Shown here: piece by piece, positions 6,859 through 14,278 of the stretch
Position numbering within the stretch: position 1 is the first letter of the stretch
How the letters are laid out: every line of letters begins with the position of its first letter
DNA from: a virus
IMG/VR virus record: IMGVR_UViG_3300031551_000001
Location: 1 to 64,000 of that record
DNA: 64,000 nt
Direction: 5' to 3' (one strand)
Translations under genes and position numbers: made by a program
The notes under the pieces: generated by a model
Databases searched by the model: none
Told to the model about the DNA's origin: nothing
Seen by the model: the letters and a program-made list of their open reading frames with translations, nothing else

Positions 6859-7254
6859 TTACCGATATTTATCCCAATTATGTTCTTCTCTCCATTCTTT
6901 TTTATCTAAATCAATAACATAGAGATGTTCAATATCTCCATGTAACCCTGTAGTTGGTTCATAAGCACCACATTTCCAGTCTTTAGGAGATTCTATTGTG
7001 TCTGTGTCTTTCAGGTAACCTTGATCGGTCGCATACTTAGGTATTGTATCATACTCCATAGTGCCTAAAAGAATTAACCAACCGGAAGATTGAGGGATAT
7101 TATTACGAATAATATCCTTCTTAAGCCAACTCACAAATAAATCAAGGGTTGGTTTTACCCCTTCGGGGTATCCATCAGAATGGCGATAAAAATAAAGTTT
7201 TTTTGGTATAGCAAATTCCTTTGATTCGATAATAATATTAGCTCTTGTACTCAT
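6859..7254 (-). CDS. Hypothetical phage protein, MSTRANI family, 131 aa
   Basis: Starts MSTRANIIIESKE and contains LYFYRHSDGYPEGVKPTL. The pairing of an N-terminal STRANI and a later 'HSDGYPE' block is a recurring phage protein type with no known function. Length is normal for the type. Upstream and downstream genes give no clue. Confidence 0.85.
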   Translation of the reverse strand: MSTRANIIIESKEFAIPKKLYFYRHSDGYPEGVKPTLDLFVSWLKKDIIRNNIPQSSGWLILLGTMEYDTIPKYATDQGYLKDTDTIESPKDWKCGAYEPTTGLHGDIEHLYVIDLDKKEWREEHNWDKYR

Positions 7255-7278
7255 AGCATTATAATTTAAGTTAATAAT

Positions 7279-7386
7279 TTACCAACCAATAGGTATAAAA
7301 ATACATAAGATCGTAGTAATCGCAATAGCAAGCGTAAAGACGATAGCTGCTAAAATGTTAGTTTGTTTTTGTAAGGGTGTTTTCAT
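7279..7386 (-). CDS. Small membrane peptide, 35 aa
   Basis: From ATG at 7386 (MKTPLQKQTNILAAIVFTLA) to TAA at 7279. A hydrophobic helix spans about residues 11-33. Spaced 6 nt from the upstream gene end. Function unknown. Confidence 0.55.
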   Translation of the reverse strand: MKTPLQKQTNILAAIVFTLAIAITTILCIFIPIGW

Positions 7387-7392
7387 AATAAA

Positions 7393-7782
7393 TCAAATTA
7401 ATGTTTTTAAATATTCAACAACTTTCTCATGTAAAATAACCAGTCTAACACAAGACCTATTATGAATATTATGGCCAGCATAAACATGAAATGATTTTTC
7501 AATAATCATTTTATTTAAAACTTTGTACAAATCAAACGGATTACTGGCTTTTAATTTATTTACAATTTCTTTATATTGACATTTAAAATCGTAATAATAA
7601 GGAGACATATTTTTATTTTTATCACTCATTATCGTTGATGAGTTTATAATAAAACAATTAGGGTGCATACTAATTCGTTTAATTTTCGAATTATCAGGGA
7701 GTTTTCTTATTTTACTATTAATTTTTCTTTTAATAGTTAATAACTCCCATTGTAAATAAAGTATACGATTTTCTACTTGCAT
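7393..7782 (-). CDS. Hypothetical protein, 129 aa
   Basis: Basic protein with a helical N-terminus (LYLQWELLTIKRKINSKIRKL) and a region containing YAGHNIHNRSCVRLV. No catalytic motif. Follows the SEC-C gene by 3 nt. Confidence 0.7.
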   Translation of the reverse strand: MQVENRILYLQWELLTIKRKINSKIRKLPDNSKIKRISMHPNCFIINSSTIMSDKNKNMSPYYYDFKCQYKEIVNKLKASNPFDLYKVLNKMIIEKSFHVYAGHNIHNRSCVRLVILHEKVVEYLKTLI

Positions 7783-7785
7783 GAT

Positions 7786-8091
7786 TTAAAATTTAATAGA
7801 AGTTAATTGTTTCACATTTAATTCTTGCATTGGTGTTCCACATTCCGGGAACCCTTCTTTACATTTATTGAATTTTTCACCACTACCACAAGCACAAAGA
7901 TCAATTCCCCAATTATTAACACAATAATTGCAGTTATCCCAATTATTTTCTTCAGGAACTTTCATGGTAGGGAAATATTTTTTAAATAATTTAACAGGCA
8001 TAGAGTTTTGGACTTCCTCTCCTTTTTCATTTTGATAAAATATAGTAATTGCCCCGCAACTACATTTAAAAATATTAATTTGTGTTTTCAT
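7786..8091 (-). CDS. SEC-C motif protein, 101 aa
   Basis: Central to C-terminal segment LCACGSGEKFNKC matches the SEC-C zinc motif (CxCGSGxxxKxC) first known from the SecA tail. Additional paired cysteines (CSCGA near the N-terminus, CNYC) suggest a second metal site. SEC-C proteins bind zinc and often mediate protein contacts; the partner here is unknown. Compact length fits a stand-alone phage adaptor. Confidence 0.75.
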   Translation of the reverse strand: MKTQINIFKCSCGAITIFYQNEKGEEVQNSMPVKLFKKYFPTMKVPEENNWDNCNYCVNNWGIDLCACGSGEKFNKCKEGFPECGTPMQELNVKQLTSIKF

Positions 8092-8103
8092 TGTATTGTA
8101 GAA

Positions 8104-8397
8104 TTACATCATTTTTGATACACATCCTTGATAAGTATAATTAGTATGTAATGCTTCGTTTTCTTCTACTTCGAAAACAGCAACATTATTAGTGTCTTCC
8201 TGAAAATGTTTGTAGTACCATGCCTGTTCTGCATTGTCTGCTTGCATATCAATGCCTTCAGGGTCAAAGTTTGTAGCTTTCCACATACGGATAAATTCGT
8301 CTTTGACCTCTTCCAGATTTTCACTTGCAAAAACTTCTTTAGCTATTTGCTGTCCATTTTTGTAAGTTCCAATTTTGTAAATTGTTTGTGGTTTCAT
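8104..8397 (-). CDS. Hypothetical protein, 97 aa
   Basis: Alpha/beta small protein opening MKPQTIYKIGTYKNGQQIAK. A double-psi or ferredoxin-like fold is plausible, but nothing specific is recognised. Part of the tightly packed minus-strand operon. Confidence 0.7.
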   Translation of the reverse strand: MKPQTIYKIGTYKNGQQIAKEVFASENLEEVKDEFIRMWKATNFDPEGIDMQADNAEQAWYYKHFQEDTNNVAVFEVEENEALHTNYTYQGCVSKMM

Positions 8398-8420
8398 AAT
8401 AATATAGTGTTAATATGTGT

Positions 8421-8687
8421 TTATCCTTCTGTTAAATATTTAATAATTAATTTTTCTGCTATATCCATAGTAACGTTAATATCTTCAGGAGAATATAATA
8501 GCTTATCAAAGAATATTAAATCATTCTCAATTCCCCATTGTAAAAATTTTTCAATTATAAATCCTTCTGGTTCATGTTTTTGAATACATTCAATAATAAA
8601 TGAATTATGCATACATGACACTTTTGACATTTCTTTATATGTTTCCAGCGCGTGCTCTCTTAATTCTTTTAATTTTGTTGTTTTCAT
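8421..8687 (-). CDS. Hypothetical helical protein, 88 aa
   Basis: Start placed at MKTTKLKELREHALETYKEM (8687); the ten residues upstream would overlap the neighbouring gene's coding end. Nearly all-helical, acidic C-terminus. No known domain. Confidence 0.65.
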   Translation of the reverse strand: MKTTKLKELREHALETYKEMSKVSCMHNSFIIECIQKHEPEGFIIEKFLQWGIENDLIFFDKLLYSPEDINVTMDIAEKLIIKYLTEG

Positions 8688-8704
8688 TTTATGCGAATAT
8701 AATT

Positions 8705-8956
8705 TTAATAATTCCAATATTCAATATAAGCTGTTTTGTTGTAATTAATTAAGCCTTTTGCATGCTTTTCATGTTGTACATTCCATAGATATTTAAAAGG
8801 AATATTCAGAGATTCACAAACTCCATAAATAGCATTTTCCGCCCCTCTATGATAATCTTTATTAGAATGTTCCAGCCTCACATAATAAGCCAACCAACTT
8901 AAAGCAATAAACTGCTCATTTGTTAGTGTGTTTTTATAGTCAATTTCCTTTTTCAT
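8705..8956 (-). CDS. Hypothetical protein, 83 aa
   Basis: Mostly helical with conserved-looking aromatic residues (LSWLAYYVRLEHSNKDYHRG). No motif recognised. Separated by 17 nt from the next gene. Confidence 0.65.
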   Translation of the reverse strand: MKKEIDYKNTLTNEQFIALSWLAYYVRLEHSNKDYHRGAENAIYGVCESLNIPFKYLWNVQHEKHAKGLINYNKTAYIEYWNY

Positions 8957-8978
8957 AATATTAGATTTTAATTATTTG

Positions 8979-9140
8979 TTATTTTTTTTTTAACTCACCT
9001 GCTCTTTTATATAATTGACTGGAAATTATAGACAATTCATTTTTAATTTTATAAGACTCTGTACAATCACTTCCAATCAATTCGTTAATTACCGTGCTGG
9101 CAATTTGTAATGCCTCTATTTTAGCTTGTCTTTTATTCAT
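8979..9140 (-). CDS. Small helical protein, 53 aa
   Basis: Start set at MNKRQAKIEALQIASTVI (9140), which overlaps the upstream gene by 8 nt. The pattern 'KRqAKieALqiAs.vI.eLi' is shared by small helical proteins of other phages. It may form a helical hairpin; function unknown. Confidence 0.65.
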   Translation of the reverse strand: MNKRQAKIEALQIASTVINELIGSDCTESYKIKNELSIISSQLYKRAGELKKK

Positions 9141-9387
9141 GATTTTTATAAATAGTCCCGTGTTTGACAAAATGTTCAGAAAATGAATTAATCATTTTAG
9201 TTTTTAATTCTTTTAATGTAGGTGCAAATATTTTCTTTTTTTTATCGAATTGTTCACAAACACACACCCATTTATTATTTGTTGATTTGACAACCGACAT
9301 TAAATGAGGAGCCCAAAATTCATTATCATCATTTACAAATGTTGGCGTATAAACATTTAAGTAAATATGTTCTAATTTTATTTTCAT
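9133..9387 (-). CDS. Hypothetical protein, 84 aa
   Basis: Beta-rich N-terminus (MKIKLEHIYLNVYTPTFVND) then a basic helical region. No family recognised. Preceded by a GC-rich double-hairpin leader (9425-9485). Confidence 0.65.
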   Translation of the reverse strand: MKIKLEHIYLNVYTPTFVNDDNEFWAPHLMSVVKSTNNKWVCVCEQFDKKKKIFAPTLKELKTKMINSFSEHFVKHGTIYKNHE

Positions 9388-9424
9388 TGTATTAGATTTT
9401 AGTAAAACATTCCTTTTTCTACTG

Positions 9425-9485
9425 CCAAAACCCCTAAACCTGGGGGAGTAGGGGCAACCCTGCCATTACTTACGACAGGATGAAG
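9425..9485 (-). promoter_or_regulatory. GC-rich double hairpin between genes
   Basis: CCCCTA pairs with TAGGGG and CCCTGCC with GGCAGGG, two adjacent strong hairpins in otherwise AT-rich DNA. They lie 5' of the 9133-9387 gene and 3' of 9494-9709 in the direction of transcription. No poly-T tract follows on the minus strand, so a leader element or processing site is more likely than a terminator. Confidence 0.45.
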
Positions 9486-9493
9486 GCAGGGAT

Positions 9494-9709
9494 TTATGTT
9501 AATATTTCAATATCTTTCAAGGTTTCAACAACATACTTAAGATTTTTTGTAAAATTTCTCTTCTTAAGCCATTCCCATAATGCGTCATGTTCAAAATCAG
9601 CAATAAACCGCCATAATTGAATAAATTTTGTTTGATTTGTTTGGTTATCTAAAGCACAGGATAATACGTGTTTAAATTCCATGTTTCTAAGTGATTTATA
9701 AGTTTTCAT
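9494..9709 (-). CDS. Hypothetical protein, 71 aa
   Basis: Start placed at MKTYKSLRNMEFKHVLSC (9709), directly after a leader ACTAACGCTTACGACA. The in-frame extension upstream would run through two hairpins and is rejected. Helical, one Trp-rich patch (LWRFIADFEHDALWEWL). Unknown function. Confidence 0.6.
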   Translation of the reverse strand: MKTYKSLRNMEFKHVLSCALDNQTNQTKFIQLWRFIADFEHDALWEWLKKRNFTKNLKYVVETLKDIEILT

Positions 9710-9771
9710 TGTCGTAAGCGTTAGTTTGACATAGACCCCTTCCGGGGTTTCGACCATTCAGGCCTCGTCAG
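9710..9771 (-). promoter_or_regulatory. Structured leader with two hairpins
   Basis: On the minus strand CAGGC/GCCTG forms a hairpin (9751-9771). ACCCC-GGAA-GGGGT, a GGAA-tetraloop hairpin, follows, then ACTAACG and the start codon at 9709. The tail TTACGACA before the ATG is shared with the neighbouring gene starting at 9971. This looks like an untranslated leader with regulatory structure. Confidence 0.45.
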
Positions 9772-9782
9772 TATGCCTGCAA

Positions 9783-9971
9783 TTATTTTAATTCAACATA
9801 TAACCAAAATCCACCAAAGAAGACCATAGTTAAAGTAATACCATAAAATATAGGTAATATAATTTCAGAAGGGATGAAGGTTAAGGCAGGAGCTATTAAT
9901 ATCATTAATATAAATAATATTCCGCTTATAGCCCCCAGATATCCTGTTAATTTAATTAATTTTGCTTTCAT
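9783..9971 (-). CDS. Small two-span membrane protein, 62 aa
   Basis: Two hydrophobic segments (about residues 8-30 and 36-58) with a Pro-containing turn (APALTFIPSEIILPIF). Short basic N-terminus, so probably both ends cytoplasmic. Could be holin-like in topology, but no lysis neighbours support this. First gene of a unit after a candidate promoter at 10008. Confidence 0.65.
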   Translation of the reverse strand: MKAKLIKLTGYLGAISGILFILMILIAPALTFIPSEIILPIFYGITLTMVFFGGFWLYVELK

Positions 9972-10007
9972 TTGTCGTAAGTATTAAGTGAGTAATGAAT
10001 CAATAAT

Positions 10008-10015
10008 CAAATATA
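10008..10015 (-). promoter_or_regulatory. Candidate -7 box TATATTTG
   Basis: Minus-strand TATATTTG 37 nt upstream of the start at 9971 matches TAnnTTTG; a clear -33 TTTG at standard spacing is not seen. The region 9972-10246 around it holds no gene. Confidence 0.4.
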
Positions 10016-10246
10016 CAACAATGAACCCCCAAAAGTCAAGTAAAAAGTGAATTATTTTGAGATCGTTCGTTAGAATGGCTAAAAATGGCCTTTATGTGCA
10101 TTTTGGGTGTTTTTGGGCTGAGTGAGGGTTTTGTATTACTCGGTACGAGATCGTGCAACAGAGGGCTTTAAAATGAGCTTATTTTGATATATTCACCTTC
10201 ATAATGAGTAAGTGAGCCTAAATTTCACATTTTAGATATAATAAGA
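10016..10246. other. Non-coding gap
   Basis: No convincing gene on either strand. Two copies of a GAGATCGT motif occur (10059-10066, 10147-10154); a third lies at 11463-11470. There is also a small CTCG/CGAG palindrome near 10140. Probably promoter and operator DNA separating two minus-strand units. Confidence 0.5.
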
Positions 10247-10271
10247 AAAGCCAGATAATTAGTCTGGCTTT
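10247..10271 (-). terminator. Rho-independent terminator
   Basis: AGCCAGA/TCTGGCT perfect hairpin with a 7-nt loop; on the minus strand it is followed by TTTTCTT. Ends the unit containing the genes at 10357-10596 and 10270-10347. A-rich on the other side, so it may be bidirectional. Confidence 0.7.
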
Positions 10272-10347
10272 AATGTTCTTCGTAATCCTCTTTCTTTTGA
10301 GTATACGCCGTAGATTTAGTTTTCCGGATCTCGGCTTTGTAGTTCAT
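10270..10347 (-). CDS. Possible micro-protein, 25 aa
   Basis: From ATG at 10347 (MNYKAEIRKTKSTAYTQKKE) to a TAA that touches the terminator. Highly charged. It lies between a real gene and a terminator, which is the only support besides the open frame. Confidence 0.3.
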   Translation of the reverse strand: MNYKAEIRKTKSTAYTQKKEDYEEH

Positions 10348-10356
10348 ATCAGCGGT

Positions 10357-10596
10357 TTATAATTTTGCGAATTCTTTTTGCATTTCATAAAGTTCGGCGG
10401 TCATTTGATCTAATATTTCAGTTTTTATATCTTCATCATTTTTCAGATGAATATATGAATGTATTCCGGGATTTGTGTTGTCGTTAATCCCAAAGGTAAT
10501 ATGATAATTATCAGATTTCAATAAATTAATTTTCTGTGAAAGTTCTTTTATTGAATCTGAAAGACTAAGAGCTTTTGATAAATCTTTTTCAGTCAT
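10357..10596 (-). CDS. Hypothetical protein, 79 aa
   Basis: N-terminal helix, a central beta hairpin (HITFGINDNTNPGIHSYIHL) and a C-terminal helix ending MQKEFAKL. Preceded by a 95-nt leader and a good promoter at 10692-10722; followed by a terminator. No family recognised. Confidence 0.7.
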   Translation of the reverse strand: MTEKDLSKALSLSDSIKELSQKINLLKSDNYHITFGINDNTNPGIHSYIHLKNDEDIKTEILDQMTAELYEMQKEFAKL

Positions 10597-10691
10597 TGTT
10601 TTAATTTTAAGTTAAAATTATATCTATCTTATTTGATTTGTAAAAAGTATTGACGAACTAATCGAATTCATTATACTTTCAAAGAACATAA

Positions 10692-10722
10692 CAAATATAA
10701 AACAAATATTTTAAACTACAAA
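10692..10722 (-). promoter_or_regulatory. Strong Bacteroidota-type promoter
   Basis: Minus strand: -33 TTTG (10722-10719), 19 nt, -7 TATATTTG (10699-10692). Both boxes and the spacing fit the Bacteroidota consensus. Drives the 10357-10596 unit. Confidence 0.7.
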
Positions 10723-11797
10723 ATAATTAATATATTTTTTGTCCAGTTTTTACTGGTAAAAACAAGACATTCTATAAGAGTGTGTTTGCTACGAGTAAAA
10801 TTATCTAAGCGGACAAGTTATACTGACAGCAAACCAAGGAAAAAAGAACTCTAAAACATTCATTCTATAACTTACATTATAACAATGACTTACAACAGTA
10901 AAATCTTGACATCTCATTCTTGACGTGTACTACTAATACTATAACAAACACAACAATAATATATAAAGTTTTGAAGTGTAAAGTTGTGGTAAACCCCCGA
11001 AGGGGGTTGAATAGTGAGGATTAAAGAACCAGGAAAGGAGTGAAGGTGAAGTAAGGAGGAGTATGAAAAGAGTGGGTTGGGGAATGAGGGGAGGAAATGA
11101 ATAAAGAAAAGGTGGGGAATAAATAAGGGGTTTGGGGTGCTGATTTATGCAAATAATTTACTGTTCGTATTTTTACGAACAACTCCTTGCTTTTTACTTT
11201 TATTCTCCTTATATTTACCGAAACAAGCCAAGGTTTATACACGCAGAACAACCTAACGGTATACATCTTAACATATATAGATAACTCCATACTCTTATCC
11301 TGCTTGCGTTACAGAAGTTTAGTCTGATAACTTGTATTATGTTAAATAGACCAGCTCAAAACACACCCAACACAGGACCACCAACACCATACAGCACATT
11401 ATATCAAAACAAAGCCTCACACAGTTTTACCCCTCAAGTGATACCTCTATACCACTCACCTTGAGATCGTGCGTCAGCGGTCTCATAACAGCCATATTCA
11501 CTATTAATTTTGATAGGTCTGTTGCCTTTGATTAGGACAGCATAATAAGGATGAAATGTTATGATCCTGTGTGACCTTTTGGTGTATTATGATGTTTGCG
11601 GTTATGCAGATCTCATTAATGTACCTGGGTGTGCGAATGTGCCGGATCGACGGGGGGTGGTTAGCAAAATTGGGCTTTCCCGGTGGGGTGATACCCCCGT
11701 ATAATTACATATTATTTGGAAGCTCTACCCCTCCCACCAATACTCCATCACTTAGACCACCAATTCCCCTCCTTCCCCACCCTTTTCTTTGTACACA
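10723..11797. other. 1.1-kb non-coding region with G-runs and inverted repeats (origin-like)
   Basis: No gene is credible. 11025-11140 is a purine-rich strand with repeated runs of 3-4 G. 11720-11790 is the mirror case, C-rich, so the two flank the region in inverted orientation: AAAGAAAAGGTGGGG at 11103-11117 resembles the reverse complement at 11775-11790. Hairpins include CCAGT/ACTGG near 10745, AACCCCC/GGGGGTT at about 10992-11008, GTTCGTA/TACGAAC at about 11163-11180 and GGGG/CCCC near 11684-11697. A replication origin, packaging site or termini-associated region would explain the strand asymmetry; none is proved. Confidence 0.5.
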
Positions 11798-11825
11798 TTT
11801 GAGTTATTAATACAAAGTAGTTAGC
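11798..11825 (-). repeat. Gene-end repeat, copy B
   Basis: Minus strand GCTAACTACTTTGTATTAAT, a diverged copy, 17 nt after the stop of the 11842-12123 gene and at the border of the G-run region. Confidence 0.6.
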
Positions 11826-11841
11826 GTCATTTACTAACGCA

Positions 11842-12123
11842 CTATTTAAACCGAAAATGTTTATTCCAAATTTCCTCATCCATATCATCATTCCATCCTT
11901 GTATTGATTTTTCGTGCCTAAATTCAGCTTCCTCGTCTCCAATTTCATAAGGCAGTACATTTCTACGCTCTTCAAATTCTAAATCTTCCTGATCACATCC
12001 GAAGCATAAATCATTTTCTTTGGACAGGTATTTTGTTTGCACTCCACACCTAATACATTCACCTTCATATAAATGAAAATTTGGGTCAACTTTCTTTGCT
12101 TTTTGTCTTTCTTTATTTGTCAT
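11842..12123 (-). CDS. Zinc-ribbon protein, 93 aa
   Basis: Start placed at MTNKERQKAKKVDPNFHL (12123), overlapping the methyltransferase-like gene stop by 4 nt; the longer frame would run deep into that gene. CIRC...CFGC gives a four-cysteine zinc ribbon (residues about 22-43). Acidic C-terminus. A role with the adjacent methyltransferase-like gene is possible through coupling only. Confidence 0.7.
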   Translation of the reverse strand: MTNKERQKAKKVDPNFHLYEGECIRCGVQTKYLSKENDLCFGCDQEDLEFEERRNVLPYEIGDEEAEFRHEKSIQGWNDDMDEEIWNKHFRFK

Positions 12124-12719
12124 AATAATTTCCCCCATTGATTTGCTATTGCTTCTGCAATTCCGGGGAAAGTCCTCGATCTTACTTTCCATCTATCTAG
12201 GCTTGGTGTGGCATAATATACCATTGACCATTCTTTGTATTCATCAGTTCCTTTTTCGGGAGGATTTAATTTATTCGTTGGTAAAAGTTCAGGAATACCC
12301 CTCAACCATAAACAGGTAGCTTTGAAATAAGGATCACCAAACCACCAGGGTTGGATAACTTGGTCTTGTTCGCGTGTAATTCTTTGTTTAGTATGTTTGT
12401 GCTGAATAGGATTTTCTGAATAACCGGGACGCGGATCATTTATTGTTAAATTAAATATACTAGTTGCTTCTTCTAATTCATCCCATCTTCCCTCTTTTTC
12501 ATATAACCATCTGACGCCACAATTAGCCATAACCCTGCATTCATAATGAAATCCTATAAAATCCCATGTGTCTTGTATTACTGATCTGAAATCAGCTTTA
12601 ATATGCTTTCCTGGGATTTCAGTATCTAAAAAATCACAAGACCATGCATTATGTCCTCTTTTTTTAAATTCCTCACGAATACGACCTGAAAATTCACATG
12701 CTATTAATACTTTTGCCAT
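12120..12719 (-). CDS. C5-cytosine DNA methyltransferase-like protein, altered PC motif
   Basis: 199 aa. Opening VLIACEFSGRIREEFKKRGH is the SAM-binding motif I of a phage Dcm-like family, followed by NAWSCDFLDTEIPGKH. The usual family motif 'HPPC..l..SG.rWl' appears as FHYECRVMANCGVRWL: the catalytic-position Cys remains but the preceding Pro is Glu. GYSENP and a 'W' rich C-terminal target region follow. Expected reaction is SAM-dependent 5-methylation of cytosine to evade host restriction; activity is uncertain because of the motif change. Length is normal for the short family. Confidence 0.7.
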   Translation of the reverse strand: MAKVLIACEFSGRIREEFKKRGHNAWSCDFLDTEIPGKHIKADFRSVIQDTWDFIGFHYECRVMANCGVRWLYEKEGRWDELEEATSIFNLTINDPRPGYSENPIQHKHTKQRITREQDQVIQPWWFGDPYFKATCLWLRGIPELLPTNKLNPPEKGTDEYKEWSMVYYATPSLDRWKVRSRTFPGIAEAIANQWGKLL

Positions 12720-12786
12720 TATAATATTAGGTTTGTTGCTTTTTATATTGTTTTTTGTATATTATTAGAAATAGGAGTTAGTTTTA

Positions 12787-12837
12787 TTTTGCCAGTCAAA
12801 TGGAATATGTTATGAATTCTTAATGTAAAGTAGTTAG
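12787..12837 (-). repeat. Gene-end repeat, copy C (extended form)
   Basis: 51 nt differing at about six positions from copy D (13102-13152), so the two intergenic regions share ancestry beyond the core. Begins 9 nt after the stop of the 12846-13070 gene and leads into the leader of the 12120-12719 gene. Confidence 0.7.
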
Positions 12838-12845
12838 GCGTAATG

Positions 12846-13070
12846 CTACGGATTACATTCTTCTTCATCTATCCAAAATGTTTTATCATCAAACTTTGCA
12901 ATCTTGGCAGTTCCTACTGTACTAAATTGGTATTCAACAGAAAATGACCTCATAGGGCAAACAACGTCAGGATCTTTACATCTAACATTTTCTTGGTAAA
13001 AATCCCAAACCCTTTCTATTTGTTTATCTGTCATTTTCATTTCCTGTATAAAATATTCTTTATTTGTCAT
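12846..13070 (-). CDS. Hypothetical protein, 74 aa
   Basis: N-terminal helical MTNKEYFIQEMKMTDKQIER, a Cys pair in CKDPDVVCPMRSF, then an acidic tail with DEEECNP. Three cysteines may bind metal. Flanked on both sides by copies of the same repeat. Confidence 0.65.
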   Translation of the reverse strand: MTNKEYFIQEMKMTDKQIERVWDFYQENVRCKDPDVVCPMRSFSVEYQFSTVGTAKIAKFDDKTFWIDEEECNP

Positions 13071-13101
13071 AATTATATTCTATTTATATTGTTCTTTTTT
13101 G

Positions 13102-13152
13102 TTTTGCTTGTCAAGTGGGATATGTTATGAATTGTTTATGTAAAGTAGTTAG
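13102..13152 (-). repeat. Gene-end repeat, copy D (extended form)
   Basis: The last codons and TAA stop of the 13136-13504 gene lie inside it. Extended identity with copy C covers the following leader, including CATAACATAT and TTGAC stretches. Confidence 0.7.
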
Positions 13153-13504
13153 TTATATTATCTATTTTACTAATTATATGTAGTTCTCTATCTTTTAATT
13201 TCTTTTCATCAAAAAATCTAATTGCTTTTCTGAATGCTTTTCGTTCTGTGTCCTCATCAATGATTAGAATTTCATTTGTATCAACATCCTGTATTGTGAA
13301 CCGATAACGTTTGCTAAAATCAAATATAGCATAATTTGAGGGTTTTGAGATAAATTCTTTCCCGCGCTCTACTTCTATTATGGCAATTATTTCAATGCTT
13401 TCATTTTTTTCGTTTTGCCAAAAATTATCTTCTGCCCCTCCTGGGGTTATAGCCTGTATTATTTTACTATATTTTGTTGTAAATACTTCATAAGTTTTAG
13501 CCAT
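13136..13504 (-). CDS. Hypothetical protein, 122 aa
   Basis: Start at the second ATG (13504, MAKTYEVFTTKYSKIIQAIT). Beta-rich first half with RYRFTIQDVDTNEILIIDED, helical second half. Its last residues are encoded by the repeat at 13102-13152. No family recognised. Confidence 0.65.
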   Translation of the reverse strand: MAKTYEVFTTKYSKIIQAITPGGAEDNFWQNEKNESIEIIAIIEVERGKEFISKPSNYAIFDFSKRYRFTIQDVDTNEILIIDEDTERKAFRKAIRFFDEKKLKDRELHIISKIDNITNYFT

Positions 13505-13610
13505 CACACAATATTTTAAGTTATATAATCAATGTAAAATGCTTTTTCCTAAATATGCCTTAAATGTAAAATATATTTTACTTTATTTGCTTTTTGTCTT
13601 TTTTCGTATA

Positions 13611-13641
13611 TGCACAATAGCGTTATATATGTTATCGTGCA
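13611..13641. promoter_or_regulatory. 31-bp imperfect palindrome
   Basis: TGCAC...GTGCA arms enclose a quasi-symmetric centre with a TATATAT core, in a 215-nt gene-free stretch upstream of the 13136-13504 gene. Could be an operator for a dimeric repressor; nothing else supports this. Confidence 0.35.
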
Positions 13642-13719
13642 AATTAGCGTTATTATATTGATGTTCAATATATCAGGAATAAAGCATATTTCAGAATATA
13701 TCATAAAAAGTGCATATTT

Positions 13720-13878
13720 CTAATTCATTACAAATGGATGATAAATTCTCTCCCCCTTACAAACAGATGACTTACAAACACAATTGTATTTTTCACAATG
13801 CATACAATTGTCTTCTCCCCGAACAGCAACACCATTTCTCACACATTCCTTATATTGATCTCTGAACGATTTATACAT
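13720..13878 (-). CDS. Cys-rich small protein, 52 aa
   Basis: From ATG at 13878 (MYKSFRDQYKECVRNGVAV) to TAG at 13720. Six cysteines, including CMHC, CVC and CK, suggest one or two zinc sites. Typical of short phage zinc proteins. Unknown function. Confidence 0.6.
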   Translation of the reverse strand: MYKSFRDQYKECVRNGVAVRGEDNCMHCEKYNCVCKSSVCKGERIYHPFVMN

Positions 13879-13904
13879 AAATATTCAAATTTTTCTCTAT
13901 TCAA

Positions 13905-14192
13905 TCAAGCAATTTCCATTAATTTATTTAAAATACAATCAGCTTGAGTATTTAACTCACGAATACGATCAAGTAAAATGGAAAGACGATCTTTAAAGAA
14001 GTTTGGTTCTTGTTTTTTCTCCGTGTCTTCGTTAAGCTTGTTCCAGCTTTGCCTTTCACCACTAATTCTAAAAATTCTGTTTTCTATAGAATCATTTTTT
14101 GCTTTTATTTCATCCAATAATGAATTGCTTGTTGTTAAGAATTCATTCAAAATAGTTTTTCTTTTTGCTTCGCTTTCTGATATTGTTGCCAT
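13905..14192 (-). CDS. Hypothetical coiled-coil protein, 95 aa
   Basis: Nearly all helical with heptad-like Leu/Ile spacing (FLTTSNSLLDEIKAKNDSIE, later FFKDRLSILLDRIRELN). Probably a dimeric or trimeric coiled coil. No enzymatic motif. Confidence 0.75.
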   Translation of the reverse strand: MATISESEAKRKTILNEFLTTSNSLLDEIKAKNDSIENRIFRISGERQSWNKLNEDTEKKQEPNFFKDRLSILLDRIRELNTQADCILNKLMEIA

Positions 14193-14252
14193 TGTTTTAA
14201 AATTTAATTATTAAACAAATTTAAACCAAATAAACAATAAATACAAATAAAA

Positions 14253-14278
14253 AACAGGGTTATTCCCCCTGTTTCTTC
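14253..14278 (-). terminator. Rho-independent terminator
   Basis: AAACAGGG pairs with CCCTGTTT around a short loop on the minus strand, then a T-run. Overlaps the stop codon of the 14260-14400 gene and ends that unit. Confidence 0.7.

Noticed and set aside
9783-9971. Holin
   Set aside because: Two spans alone do not suffice; no endolysin or spanin candidate is adjacent.
11021-11290. 89-aa minus-strand frame in the G-run region
   Set aside because: Low-complexity product (Pro/Ser/Phe-rich) created by the strand bias, with no start-site or codon support.
11571-11810. 79-aa plus-strand frame
   Set aside because: Composed of Pro/Pro-Ser runs from the C-rich tract; no leader or neighbours in this strand.
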